From: CAZWRV01 sp964636325
Lineage (GTDB): Bacteria > Verrucomicrobiota > Lentisphaeria > Victivallales > GWF2-50-93
DNA: 26,027 nt
Reading direction: 5' to 3'
NCBI GenBank assembly: GCA_964636325.1
Contig: CAZWRV010000094.1
Location: 1 to 26,027, forward strand
Shown piece by piece: positions 1-6,660 of this stretch. The position numbers and the translations under genes are program-made. Each line of letters begins with the position of its first letter. The stretch's first letter is position 1. Below the pieces are notes generated by a model. That model was not told where the DNA came from. It searched no databases and saw nothing but the letters and a program-made list of their open reading frames with translations.

Positions 1-50
1 AACTGCCTGCCGCCCTTCGACCTGTTCTTCTGCAGCTGGATGAAACTCAT
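1..50 (-). CDS. Possible 5' end of a gene cut by the window edge
   Basis: An ATG on the minus strand at 50-48 opens a frame of 16 codons (beginning MSFIQLQKNRSKGG) that runs off the left edge. It coincides with a sharp change from GC-rich sequence (1-47) to AT-rich sequence (from about 51), which is why I think a gene starts here. No good ribosome binding site is visible upstream of the ATG. The short basic start would suit a transposase of the IS1634/IS4 type, but 16 residues cannot establish a family. The plus strand is also open across the same bases up to a TAG at 76-78, so orientation is uncertain. Confidence 0.22.
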   Translation of the reverse strand, partial: MSFIQLQKNRSKGGRQ

Positions 51-274
51 ACGACATCCATATATTCAAGTTTATTAGAGTGTATATGGTATCTATGCAA
101 CTGTCAAATGAATTTTGAAGAGAAATCAAAATTTTTTCAATTATTTTTCAGGATAGATACCAGCAGAATATTATTTTAGGTTATCAACATTTCAATTTTT
201 CCAACTATTTAAAATGAGTCAAACTTAATCCCCACAAACATATGAATATAAGAGCAGATTCCATGAATATCAAC

Positions 275-302
275 TTGACTAACAGCACGCGTGCGTTATA
301 TT
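275..302 (+). promoter_or_regulatory. Candidate hicBA promoter with embedded palindromic operator
   Basis: TTGACT (275-280) and TATATT (297-302) are separated by 16 bp, a good sigma-70-like match. Inside the spacer lies a perfect 10-bp palindrome, GCACGCGTGC (285-294), placed where a bound repressor would block RNA polymerase. Transcription would start near 309, giving a leader of about 115 nt before hicB. Toxin-antitoxin promoters are commonly autoregulated through such sites. The pairing of this palindrome with HicB or the HicAB complex is inference. Confidence 0.4.
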
Positions 303-353
303 ATTTAAATATACACAGGTTGTTGATCATGCTAGCTCGCACCGCAAGCCCGG

Positions 354-381
354 CGACTTGATGTTTTCGTTTCGACTTGAT
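354..381 (+). repeat. 9-bp direct repeats upstream of hicB
   Basis: CGACTTGAT occurs at 354-362 and again at 373-381, with starts 19 bp apart, roughly two helical turns. They lie 45-72 bp before the hicB start. They could be a tandem protein-binding site or a chance or duplication remnant. Confidence 0.3.
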
Positions 382-425
382 TCTAATAAAACCGTTAGCA
401 AATAAATAAAATAGGAGAAACAATC

Positions 426-629
426 ATGAAGCTGAAAGTAATTATCCATGAGGCAGAAGAAGGGGGATATTGGGCTGAAGTGCCTTCGATTCCTGGATGT
501 AACACTCAGGGCGAAAACATGAAAGAATTGATTGAGAACATATATGATGCTGTAGAGGGCTGCCTGAGCATAGACATGGACAAAGTCCATTTGAAGAAAA
601 ATGATTCAATAATGGAACTTGCGGTCTAG
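426..629 (+). CDS. hicB: HicB-type antitoxin, minimal form (67 aa)
   Basis: This is the antitoxin of a type II HicBA pair; it should bind and neutralise the downstream HicA ribonuclease. The protein opens with the HicB beta strand pattern (MKLKVIIHEAEEGGYWAEVP) followed by SIPGCNTQGEN and an acidic helix, the classic partially degraded RNase H-like HicB fold. At 67 residues it ends where longer HicB proteins (130-150 aa) carry a helix-turn-helix or ribbon-helix-helix, so it has no visible DNA-binding domain. AGGAG at 413-417, 8 bp before the ATG, fixes the start. The stop is separated from the hicA ATG by one base. The order hicB-hicA is the reverse of the E. coli hicAB order but is common for single-domain HicB proteins. 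Confidence 0.85.
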   Translation: MKLKVIIHEAEEGGYWAEVPSIPGCNTQGENMKELIENIYDAVEGCLSIDMDKVHLKKNDSIMELAV

Positions 630-630
630 A

Positions 631-837
631 ATGAAAACATTGACTGGGAAACAAATGAGCTCCCTGCTCCATAAAAAGGGCTGGAAACTGGCTCGCGTCA
701 CAGGGAGCCATCATATTTTTATAAAGCAAGGCTCCAATCTCAGAATAACTGTCCCTATCCATAGTAATCGTGATCTAAAGACAGCCCTGCAACGAGCCAT
801 TATGAAACAGGCAAATATTTCAGAAAAAGAAATATGA
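631..837 (+). CDS. hicA: HicA-type mRNA interferase toxin (68 aa)
   Basis: HicA toxins are small double-stranded-RNA-binding-fold ribonucleases that cut mRNA in a ribosome-independent way. The protein shows the family layout: an N-terminal helix (LTGKQMSSLLHKKGWKL), then TGSHHIF carrying the catalytic histidine (H27 or H28), then a strand with IHSNRDLKTALQRAI close to the usual PxHxxxxlxxgtlrsIlkqa pattern. I take the ATG at 631 because it leaves only one base after the hicB stop, as in translational coupling; a TTG at 619 in the same frame would add four non-conserved residues. Length is normal for HicA. All expected motifs are present, so the toxin is probably active. Confidence 0.85.
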   Translation: MKTLTGKQMSSLLHKKGWKLARVTGSHHIFIKQGSNLRITVPIHSNRDLKTALQRAIMKQANISEKEI

Positions 838-851
838 TGCTAACCACATGC

Positions 852-879
852 CTTCTGCTGATGGAGACCACAGCAGAGG
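852..879 (+). terminator. Weak stem-loop after hicA
   Basis: CTTCTGCTG (852-860) and CAGCAGAGG (871-879) form a 9-bp stem with one G-T pair and a 10-nt loop. It lies 15 bp past the hicA stop, in the convergent gap before the end of the ribonuclease gene. The T run (892-895) is 12 bases further on, so it is a poor intrinsic terminator if it is one. Confidence 0.3.
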
Positions 880-946
880 CTGATCGTTACCTTTTAATTT
901 ATCGGTAGAGGGCAAAATACCAATCAGTTGCTCCGTCTGAATTTTC

Positions 947-2575
947 TCAAGGCTTGTATTCGACTCCGGTCGCGGGGTCGACAAGCTTGTATTCCTCGGG
1001 ATGGAGGCTTGTGTCGCCCCTGAACGTGAGCTGTGATCCGTATTTCCTCTCCATGTCGTCTAGGAATGCGGCGTCCTCGTTCTTCATCCTGGCGAGGATG
1101 GCGGGATGCACTATCACCCGGACGGCAAAATCCTTCTCCTTGTGATACTTGCGTAGAATCTCGTTGAGATCCCTCTGGATTTCGACGCTCATTGTGAAGG
1201 CGGACTTGATCTTTCCCCTGCCGCCGCAGTGGGGGCATGCGTCGAATACGGTTTCGCGCAGGCTCTCGTAGTCGCGCTGGCGTGACATCTCCATGAGGCC
1301 GAGCTGGCTGATCGGATATATCCTGCTTCTGGCGCGGTCCTCCTTTGCGAGCATGCGCATCTTCTTGTAGACGGCGTCGCGGCTGCGCGGGGAGCGCATG
1401 TCGATGAAGTCGATGACGAGGAGGCCGCCGATGTTCCTGAGTCGGAGCTGCCTTGCTATCTCGTCGCAGGCCTCGAGGTTGGTCCGGAGGATGGTGTCTG
1501 CCTGGTCGGTGCCCTTAAGGCTTCCGGAGTTGACGTCTATCGATACCAGGGCCTCGGTCTCGTCAATGCAGATGTAGCCGCCGCTTGGGAGCGGTATCTT
1601 CCTCTCGTAGATGGCGGAAATCTGGCTTTCAACGCCGAACTCCTCGAATATCGGCCTGGCGCGGTTGTAGAGCCGGACCCTGCCCGCGACCTTGTCGCTC
1701 ACGATCCTGGTGATGAAGCTGCGTATCTGGCCGTAGGCGTCGGGGTCGTCGACGACGATCTCGTCGATGTCCTCTGTGAGGAAGTCGCGCATCGTGCGTT
1801 CCAGCAGGTTGGGCTCCTGGAATATGACGCAGGGCGCGCGGAGTTTGTCCTTGCCGGCTCTGTCCCACAGCTCGAGGAGGACGTCGAGGTCGTGCTTGAA
1901 GAATATCTCCTTGCGGTCCTCGCCGAAAGTCCTGCAGATGCAGCCCATGCCCGGAGGGATGTCGAGTTCGGACAGTATCTTCCTTATCCTTCTGCGCTCC
2001 TCGGGATTCTCAATCTTCTTCGAGATGCCCATGTGCTGCGAGAACGGAAGAAGGACCAGGTATCTGCCGGGTATGGAGATGTTGGTGGAGACGCGCGGCC
2101 CCTTGGTGCCTATCGGGCCCTTGGTGACCTGGACTATTATCTCGGTTCCCGGTTTGAAGAGGCGGGGGATGTCCTCGACCCTGATCTTGCCGCCGGCATC
2201 GTTCTTCGTCTTCAGGTATTTCGACAGGAGATCTGTCCTTTCGACCCTGCGGTGCCGCCTGTGGCGGTGCTGGCCGCCCTGCGGGGCGTCGGGGACGACG
2301 GTTTCCGCGCTGTCGTAGGTGGCCTCCAGCATGTCCCAGTAGTGGAGAAAGGCATTCTTTTCGGCACCGATGTCTACGAAGGCCGCCTGAAGCGAGGGTG
2401 CGAGATTTTCGATTTTTGCAAGGTAGACGGAACCCACGACTGGGCCGTCCTCCTTCCTTTCGAGCTGATATTCCTGCAGTTTGCCCTGGTTGAGCTGGGC
2501 GACGCGGGTTTCGAGCTTTTCACAGTTGATGATGATCTGTTTGTTCTTTTTCCTTTTGAACCAATTGAGCAGCAT
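947..2575 (-). CDS. rng: Ribonuclease E/G family endoribonuclease (542 aa)
   Basis: Members cut single-stranded RNA during mRNA decay and rRNA/tRNA maturation in the cytoplasm. An S1 RNA-binding domain starts near residue 45 (GSVYLAKIENLAPSLQAAFV). The DNase I-like catalytic part contains ALVSIDVNSG (D347) and GLLVIDFIDM (D389), matching the two magnesium-binding aspartates of E. coli RNase E (D303, D346). The zinc-link cysteines are C447-P-H-C450, where E. coli has CPRC. There is no long C-terminal degradosome scaffold, so it is RNase G-sized and somewhat longer because of an insert. The S1 region holds a His/Arg-rich insert around residues 98-115. Upstream AAAGGAAA supports the ATG. It follows the formyltransferase gene on the same strand after 177 bp of repeat-bearing spacer. 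Confidence 0.93.
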   Translation of the reverse strand: MLLNWFKRKKNKQIIINCEKLETRVAQLNQGKLQEYQLERKEDGPVVGSVYLAKIENLAPSLQAAFVDIGAEKNAFLHYWDMLEATYDSAETVVPDAPQGGQHRHRRHRRVERTDLLSKYLKTKNDAGGKIRVEDIPRLFKPGTEIIVQVTKGPIGTKGPRVSTNISIPGRYLVLLPFSQHMGISKKIENPEERRRIRKILSELDIPPGMGCICRTFGEDRKEIFFKHDLDVLLELWDRAGKDKLRAPCVIFQEPNLLERTMRDFLTEDIDEIVVDDPDAYGQIRSFITRIVSDKVAGRVRLYNRARPIFEEFGVESQISAIYERKIPLPSGGYICIDETEALVSIDVNSGSLKGTDQADTILRTNLEACDEIARQLRLRNIGGLLVIDFIDMRSPRSRDAVYKKMRMLAKEDRARSRIYPISQLGLMEMSRQRDYESLRETVFDACPHCGGRGKIKSAFTMSVEIQRDLNEILRKYHKEKDFAVRVIVHPAILARMKNEDAAFLDDMERKYGSQLTFRGDTSLHPEEYKLVDPATGVEYKP

Positions 2576-2631
2576 AGTTTCCTTTACATTCTTTCTTTAA
2601 GTGAGCCGATTGCACAAGCGGCTATCGGCTG

Positions 2632-2721
2632 TGTTCAGGTGTCATTGTTCAGGTGTCAGCATAACAAGAAAGCAATTCTTGAGTCTGAACTTGTTTTTTG
2701 CTGAAACCTGACACCCGACAC
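2632..2721. repeat. Inverted pair of 7-bp repeat arrays (fmt-rng spacer)
   Basis: On the plus strand 2632-2659 reads as four consecutive heptamers: TGTTCAG, GTGTCAT, TGTTCAG, GTGTCAG. After 41 bp, 2701-2721 reads CTGAAAC, CTGACAC, CCGACAC, the complement of the same unit. The two arrays could pair into a long imperfect hairpin. The same unit recurs in the same inverted arrangement at 13589-13647. Confidence 0.6.
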
Positions 2722-2752
2722 CTAGGTGGCAAAACATAGTTTTGCTAACACC

Positions 2753-3700
2753 TCAAACTAAAATTTCGAGAGAGCGGCAGCCCCTTGCGAACTCCGCGCC
2801 GCCCATCTCCTTCCTTCCCTGCGGCAGAAGCCTCCTGATGGCGAGCGCGCCGGCGGAGCCGCAGCCGACGAGCAGTTCTTCCTTTGTCACGCCGAGAACC
2901 GCGCCGGGGCTGCCGGCGACGCCATCGGCGACCGAGGCCTCGGTGATCTTGATGTGGCAGGGTTCCTGGCCGACTTTGGCCTCGAAGTAGACTCCCGGCC
3001 AGGGGTAGTAGGCCCGAAGCATCCGCAGCGCCAGCTCCGGGGGCTCCGACCATCTGACGCGCCCGTTCTCCTTCCTGATTTTCCTTGCGAACGTCGCGGA
3101 GGAGTGATCCTGGGGCTCGGGCTTCAGCTCTCCGGCGGCGATTCCCTGCAGGACGGCCTCGACGTTTTCGGCGCCCAGCTCGCCCAGTTCCAGCTCCAGC
3201 TCCGCCGCGTTCTGTCCGGGGCTGATGCGATATTCATGGCGGCTGAATACGGGACCGCTGTCAAGCCCCTCATCCATCAGCATGAAGCTTACGCCGGTCA
3301 CCTCGTCGCCGTTCAGGATGGCGGCCTGTATGGGCGAAGCACCCCTGTATTTGGGCAGCAGCGACGCATGGAGGTTAACCGATCCGGACTTAGCCACGCC
3401 GAGCAGCGGCGCCTTAAGCATCTGGCCGAACGACACCAGAAAAAGGAAGTCCGGCCCGAGATCCCGAAGGCGCGACACGAATTCGTTTGAGTTCACGCTT
3501 GCCGGCTTGTCGACCTCAAGCCCCATCTGGGCGGCAAAGTCGCCGACCGGCGTGGGCATGAGCTGCTTGCCTCTGCCCGCAGGACGATCCTGCTGCGTCC
3601 CCACGCCGACAAGTTCCAGGCGTTCCGAATCGAAAAGCGCGCCGAGCAGGGGCACGGCGATCTCGCCCGAACCGAGCATGTAGACCTTTGGAAGACTCAT
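2753..3700 (-). CDS. fmt: Methionyl-tRNA formyltransferase (315 aa)
   Basis: Transfers a formyl group from 10-formyltetrahydrofolate to initiator Met-tRNA. The Rossmann-like N-terminal domain contains the family signature around NLHASLLPKYRG, with N109 and H111, and later MDEGLDSGP with D147; these match the catalytic Asn-His-Asp of E. coli Fmt (N106, H108, D144). The C-terminal OB-fold domain follows (about 210-315; WPGVYFEA is typical). The total is the usual 310-320 residues if translation starts at ATG 3700. The frame stays open to 3796, but the extra 32 residues lack similarity to the family and contain no conserved motif. No strong ribosome binding site is visible before 3700. The gene lies upstream of the ribonuclease on the same strand. 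Confidence 0.93.
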   Translation of the reverse strand: MSLPKVYMLGSGEIAVPLLGALFDSERLELVGVGTQQDRPAGRGKQLMPTPVGDFAAQMGLEVDKPASVNSNEFVSRLRDLGPDFLFLVSFGQMLKAPLLGVAKSGSVNLHASLLPKYRGASPIQAAILNGDEVTGVSFMLMDEGLDSGPVFSRHEYRISPGQNAAELELELGELGAENVEAVLQGIAAGELKPEPQDHSSATFARKIRKENGRVRWSEPPELALRMLRAYYPWPGVYFEAKVGQEPCHIKITEASVADGVAGSPGAVLGVTKEELLVGCGSAGALAIRRLLPQGRKEMGGAEFARGCRSLEILV

Positions 3701-3913
3701 TCTGGCACCATGATTATGAAACGGAAGACCGGACGGCCGGCTGCATGGATGGATTTGAAGCTGGGCACCTGTGGATTTTTCGGGGGGAAAAGCCACGCGA
3801 GGTTACCCGCCTGGCGGCGGATCTGCTGAATTCATAAAGCTGGAAAGGATGACGTAGTCGCATGATTTAAATGACAATTTACTCTCATGAAGCGATATTG
3901 CAAGCGCCAGATA

Positions 3914-3960
3914 AAATAAATATGTAACCACAAGCTCGGCTTGAGGTTACATATTTATTT
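3914..3960 (-). terminator. Long perfect hairpin at the nagB stop
   Basis: AAATAAATATGTAACC (3914-3929) pairs perfectly with GGTTACATATTTATTT (3945-3960), and the loop holds a second stem CAAGC/GCTTG (3931-3935, 3939-3943). The hairpin overlaps the last bases of the nagB stop codon. On the minus strand a GC-containing core is followed by ATATTTATTTTAT, so it can serve as a factor-independent terminator for nagB. The AT-rich arm ends AAATAAATAT/ATATTTA recur in the hairpin at 13647-13685, so it may instead be a copy of a dispersed palindrome. Confidence 0.55.
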
Positions 3961-4744
3961 ACCTGTATCCGGCCCACTCGGGTTCGTTCTCGAATATCCA
4001 GTAGTAGTATTCCTTTTCCTTCAGAAGGCTTCCTGCCTCCTCGTCTACTATGACGATGCAGTTCTCGTGGAGCTGGAGCGCGCTTGCGGAGATCATGGAC
4101 GAGATCGGGCCTTCGAGCGCCTTGGCGAGGACTTCCGCCTTGCTGTCGCCGGTGACGAGCAGTAGGAGCTGCTTCGCCTCCAGGATTGTGCCGATGCCCA
4201 TCGTTATGGCGCGCTTCGGCATGTCCTCGGGGCGGCGGAAGAGCGGAGAGTTCTGCTCCAGCGTCACCGGAGTCAGCGACTTGTCGCGGGTTCTCGACTT
4301 CAGCGCGGAAAGCGGCTCGTTGAAGCCGATATGGCCCGCCTTGCCTATTCCTAGGAGCTGCAGGTCTATACCTCCGACTTCCCGTATCCGCCTCTCATAC
4401 CTTTCGCATTCCGCCTTCAGGTCCGCCGCCGTTCCGTCGGGCAGGTATGTGTTGCGCAAATCTATGTTGACCTTCTTGAAGAGGTGCTGGTTCATGTAGT
4501 AGCGGTATGAGTTCTTGTCGCCGGCGCCGAGGCCTATGTATTCGTCCAGGTTGAAGGTGCGCACCAGGGAGAAGTCCAGGGCTTCCTTGCGATGCATCAT
4601 GACAAGCATCGCATAGAGGCGCTCCATGGTCCTGCCCGTGGCAAGGCCCAGCACCGAATCCGGCTTGGAGGTGATCTTGTTCGCCATAATCCTGGCGGCG
4701 AGCTTCGTCGCCGCCTCCATCGTGGGTCTGATTATGATCTGCAT
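3959..4744 (-). CDS. nagB: Glucosamine-6-phosphate deaminase (261 aa)
   Basis: Converts glucosamine-6-phosphate to fructose-6-phosphate and ammonia, feeding amino sugars into glycolysis. Diagnostic segments are LGLATGRT (phosphate loop, residues 32-39), FNLDEYIGL (D67, equivalent to E. coli D72) and GIGKAGHIGFNEP (H138 and E143, equivalent to H143 and E148). E. coli NagB has an aspartate (D141) where this protein has A136; other family members have Asn there, so activity is still likely. Length is normal for NagB (about 240-270). AAGGAA lies 8 bp before the ATG. A promoter candidate sits 70-98 bp upstream and a hairpin overlaps the stop, suggesting a single-gene transcript. No other amino-sugar gene is adjacent. 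Confidence 0.92.
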   Translation of the reverse strand: MQIIIRPTMEAATKLAARIMANKITSKPDSVLGLATGRTMERLYAMLVMMHRKEALDFSLVRTFNLDEYIGLGAGDKNSYRYYMNQHLFKKVNIDLRNTYLPDGTAADLKAECERYERRIREVGGIDLQLLGIGKAGHIGFNEPLSALKSRTRDKSLTPVTLEQNSPLFRRPEDMPKRAITMGIGTILEAKQLLLLVTGDSKAEVLAKALEGPISSMISASALQLHENCIVIVDEEAGSLLKEKEYYYWIFENEPEWAGYR

Positions 4745-4766
4745 GCCAAAAATTCCTTAATTAACC

Positions 4767-4792
4767 GCCAAGACGTCAAGGACGCCAAAGAA
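4767..4792 (-). repeat. Short degenerate 8-9-bp tandem repeat
   Basis: The plus strand shows CGCCAAGA, CGTCAAGGA and CGCCAAAGA in tandem just upstream of the nagB start. Similar strings reading CTTGGCGTCCTTGGCG on the other strand are, from memory, frequent in spacers of environmental bacterial genomes. No function is assigned. Confidence 0.4.
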
Positions 4793-4813
4793 ATTTTTAG
4801 AAAAAAAGGTTTC

Positions 4814-4842
4814 AAAATACCAGCGAAGCCGAATCTGTTCAA
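4814..4842 (-). promoter_or_regulatory. Candidate nagB promoter
   Basis: On the minus strand TTGAAC (4842-4837) and TATTTT (4819-4814) are spaced by exactly 17 bp. Transcription would begin near 4807, leaving a 5' leader of about 60 nt before the nagB ATG at 4744. Confidence 0.35.
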
Positions 4843-4850
4843 AAGTATAG

Positions 4851-4940
4851 TTCAGATTTTCCGACACCGGCCCTTGTGCGGTCCGAACCGCCTAATATTC
4901 ATGTGTCGGCCCGAGCGTTACGCAGGATGGAAAATCTGAA
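4851..4940. mobile_element. Possible 90-bp miniature inverted-repeat element
   Basis: TTCAGATTTTCC (4851-4862) and GGAAAATCTGAA (4929-4940) are perfect 12-bp terminal inverted repeats. Both outer ends abut ATAG (4847-4850 and 4941-4944), as for a 4-bp target duplication. Inside there are further nested pairs: CCGACAC/GTGTCGG (4861-4867, 4903-4909, overlapping the left end by two bases) and GCGGT/ACCGC. It encodes nothing. It may be a small non-autonomous element or just a structured spacer; a 4-bp match could be chance. Confidence 0.38.
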
Positions 4941-4945
4941 ATAGA

Positions 4946-4976
4946 AAGCCCCGTGCCGTGCTGCGGCAAGGGGCTT
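4946..4976 (-). terminator. Intrinsic terminator of the lipoprotein gene
   Basis: AAGCCCC (4946-4952) pairs with GGGGCTT (4970-4976), and inside it TGCCG pairs with CGGCA around a 5-nt loop. The hairpin lies 19 bp after the stop of the minus-strand lipoprotein gene and is followed on that strand by TTTCTATTTC, a usable U-rich tract. Confidence 0.75.
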
Positions 4977-4995
4977 CATGGAAATTCATGCGATC

Positions 4996-5391
4996 TTATT
5001 TAACTGCGTTGCCGGAGACCTGGACTTCCTTTATGTAGAAGAGGAAGGGGAACGGGAACGGCAGCATCATGCTCGAAATGTGTGAATCGAGATCGAGCGT
5101 CTTCGTCGCGCCGAGTTCCTTGCTCTTCTTGGTGAGTATGTCAACGACAGGTTCCAGCTTGACGGTGTCGCCGCCGAGGAATTCGGTAGTACCGACCTTG
5201 TCCGTGGAGCCGGCGATCAGAGGAATCCACAGGAGGTAGAAGCCCCAGTTGTCAGCGTTGATGTGGGCGACATTGGCCTCGGTTGAAGCGATCTTCTGGT
5301 CGTTCATCTTGGTTGCTGTCTGGATGCTGGCGCATCCCACGAGAATGATTGCCGACACCGCACAGAGAGCTACGCACATGAATTTCTTCAT
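4996..5391 (-). CDS. Small predicted outer-membrane or periplasmic lipoprotein (131 aa)
   Basis: The N-terminus is a lipoprotein signal: MKK, a hydrophobic stretch, then LVGC with C20 as the lipid-bearing cysteine, followed by ASIQTATK. The mature part has a WGFYLLWIPLIAGSTD segment (about residues 49-64), then a helix with EPVVDILTKKSKELGA, and ends with a hydrophobic Phe/Pro stretch and a short strand. The layout reminds me of small TRL-like lipoproteins, but I would not assign a family. AAGGAGGA upstream of the ATG is a strong ribosome binding site. A clear terminator follows, and the gene diverges from the zinc-motif gene at 5579, so it is probably monocistronic. Confidence 0.8.
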   Translation of the reverse strand: MKKFMCVALCAVSAIILVGCASIQTATKMNDQKIASTEANVAHINADNWGFYLLWIPLIAGSTDKVGTTEFLGGDTVKLEPVVDILTKKSKELGATKTLDLDSHISSMMLPFPFPFLFYIKEVQVSGNAVK

Positions 5392-5578
5392 GCCTTCCTC
5401 CTTTTTTGGTTGTTTTTAGACACTATGAAGACTTTTGAGAAAATTAACCATTCCCCCAGCATATTCAAGTGTTCCTATTTGAATTTCCATAAAAATCCCA
5501 GCAGGATGGCAAAGCGGAATATCCGCCGTTAAATTTCATACGATCAACTTGCGTTCAACATCATCAAGGAGCAACAGC

Positions 5579-6660
5579 ATGGGGGCAGGGACCGTTGGCA
5601 GCCAGCCGGCCGGGTGCGAACAGCATCCAGGGATGTCCGTTGACGGCGAAATGCCTCTACTGCGGGAAGGGCATATGCTCGGAATGCAGGAGGCTGTTCG
5701 GCTACTACTGCAGCCAGAGATGCCTTGAGGAAGGCACTTCCGGGATAGACGACGGAGCGAAGGAGCTGTCGAGGAAGCAGACCGAGGCGAACGATAAGAT
5801 AATCCGCATCATGAAGCTCGTATTCTCCCTGATCGGCCTTGCCGTCCTCTGCGCATGCACCTGGTTCGCCTGGGCCTGGTTCCTGGATCCGTCCGGCAAA
5901 GTCGCATGGCAGTGGAACGCCAACCTCACCACGCAGAAGCTGCTTTACCTCCGTAAGGACGCACGGGGGATCAATCTCAAATACCGGGACGAGGTGACTG
6001 TCATTGCTCCGCGCACCCCGACAGGGACGCGTTCATCTGCTGCCCCTCGTGCGGCTGCGCCCTCAGCGCGGAATGCGTCATGTCCGATCCGCTGAACTAC
6101 AGGCTGCTCTGCCCGGACTGTGCGAAGAAGGCCTCAGCGGAGAAGATCACATTCATCAGGATTCTGGCCGCATTCAACCTAATAGCCGCAGTTGGCCGCA
6201 TTTGCCGTAGCTACCAGGCAGCAATACGCAGCTGTGGTGACCACTGCAAGTTGAAGCTAACGAAGTAGATATGGCGAATGCGGCCAACCCTCCCGGGTTG
6301 AAAATATGCCGAAACTGGCTTTCACTCATTGGGTGAAAGCCTCTAAATATGTAAATGCCTTATTATGAGAGTGTTAATTTATAAAGCATATTTTCAACTG
6401 CGGCAATTAGGTTCAAGTATCCCGGCTTATGGGTGCTGGTCTTCATCGTCTCGGCGGTCCTCCTGTACCTGAACGGCTGCGGAAACCCGGACATCGGGAT
6501 GATGGTGAGGCAGGACGCGAAGATGAAATGGTATCTGCAAAGGGCAGGAAACGTCTATCTCCAGCAGGCGTACCGCCAGAAGCAGCGCGCCGCCATGCTC
6601 GAGCAGTATTCCTCGGACCGCAATCATTTCTTCTCGGAGATGCTTTCCAGCTCTACATAG
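5579..6660 (+). pseudogene. Broken gene for a two-zinc-motif membrane protein
   Basis: The ATG at 5579 has AAGGAG 7 bp upstream. Reconstructed, the product is about 280 aa: a B-box-like motif C-x2-HP-x7-C-x2-C-x4-C-x2-C, a cysteine-bearing tail (GYYCSQRC), a membrane span (about 5810-5890), a second motif C-x2-HP-x7-C-x2-C-x7-C (about 6008-6080), a second span and a soluble tail. Three lesions break it. One base too many near 5636-5642 interrupts the first motif. One base is missing near 5997-5999. A 234-bp element plus its 5-bp duplication interrupts the second span. Removing 6178-6416 joins TTC AAG TAT in frame. The two zinc motifs are the same 24-residue length once the first shift is corrected, which supports the reconstruction. 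The indels compensate each other, so read error is possible for those two. The last 37 bp overlap the convergent gene. Confidence 0.75.
6178..6411. mobile_element. 234-bp MITE-like element with 17-bp terminal repeats
   Basis: Left end CCTAATAGCCGCAGTTG (6178-6194) and right end CAACTGCGGCAATTAGG (6395-6411) are inverted repeats with one mismatch. TTCAA flanks both sides (6173-6177 and 6412-6416), a 5-bp target duplication. The interior is non-coding and built from two large palindromes: 6191-6206 with 6273-6288 (GTTGGCCGCATTTGCC, one mismatch) and 6297-6309 with 6386-6398 (GTTGAAAATATGC, perfect). A third, GGCTTTCAC/GTGAAAGCC, lies inside the right half. It must have moved using a transposase encoded elsewhere. 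It interrupts the membrane span of the host gene. Confidence 0.75.

Larger units (their letters stand above)
51..425. other. AT-rich gene-free leader upstream of hicBA
   Basis: This stretch of about 375 bp has no convincing coding frame on either strand. Base composition is strongly AT-rich from 51 to about 325, then briefly mixed at 325-380. It contains the promoter/operator candidate at 275-302 and a pair of 9-bp direct repeats at 354-381, both listed separately. The rest, mainly A/T runs at 120-200, shows nothing I can interpret. Confidence 0.6.

Noticed and set aside
619..630. TTG start for HicA
   Set aside because: ATG at 631 gives the usual HicA start and the tight spacing after the hicB stop.
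1892..2704. Plus-strand open frame of 270 codons
   Set aside because: Antisense to the RNase E/G gene, whose catalytic motifs are intact; no domain or plausible ribosome binding site.
3701..3796. 32-residue N-terminal extension of Fmt
   Set aside because: The known Fmt fold starts at MSLPKVYMLGSGEIA; the extension has no family similarity and would make the protein unusually long.
6191..6288. Integron attC-like site inside the inserted element
   Set aside because: The GTTGGCC/GGCCAAC ends do not fit the GTTRRRY/RYYYAAC consensus, and there is no integrase or cassette context.
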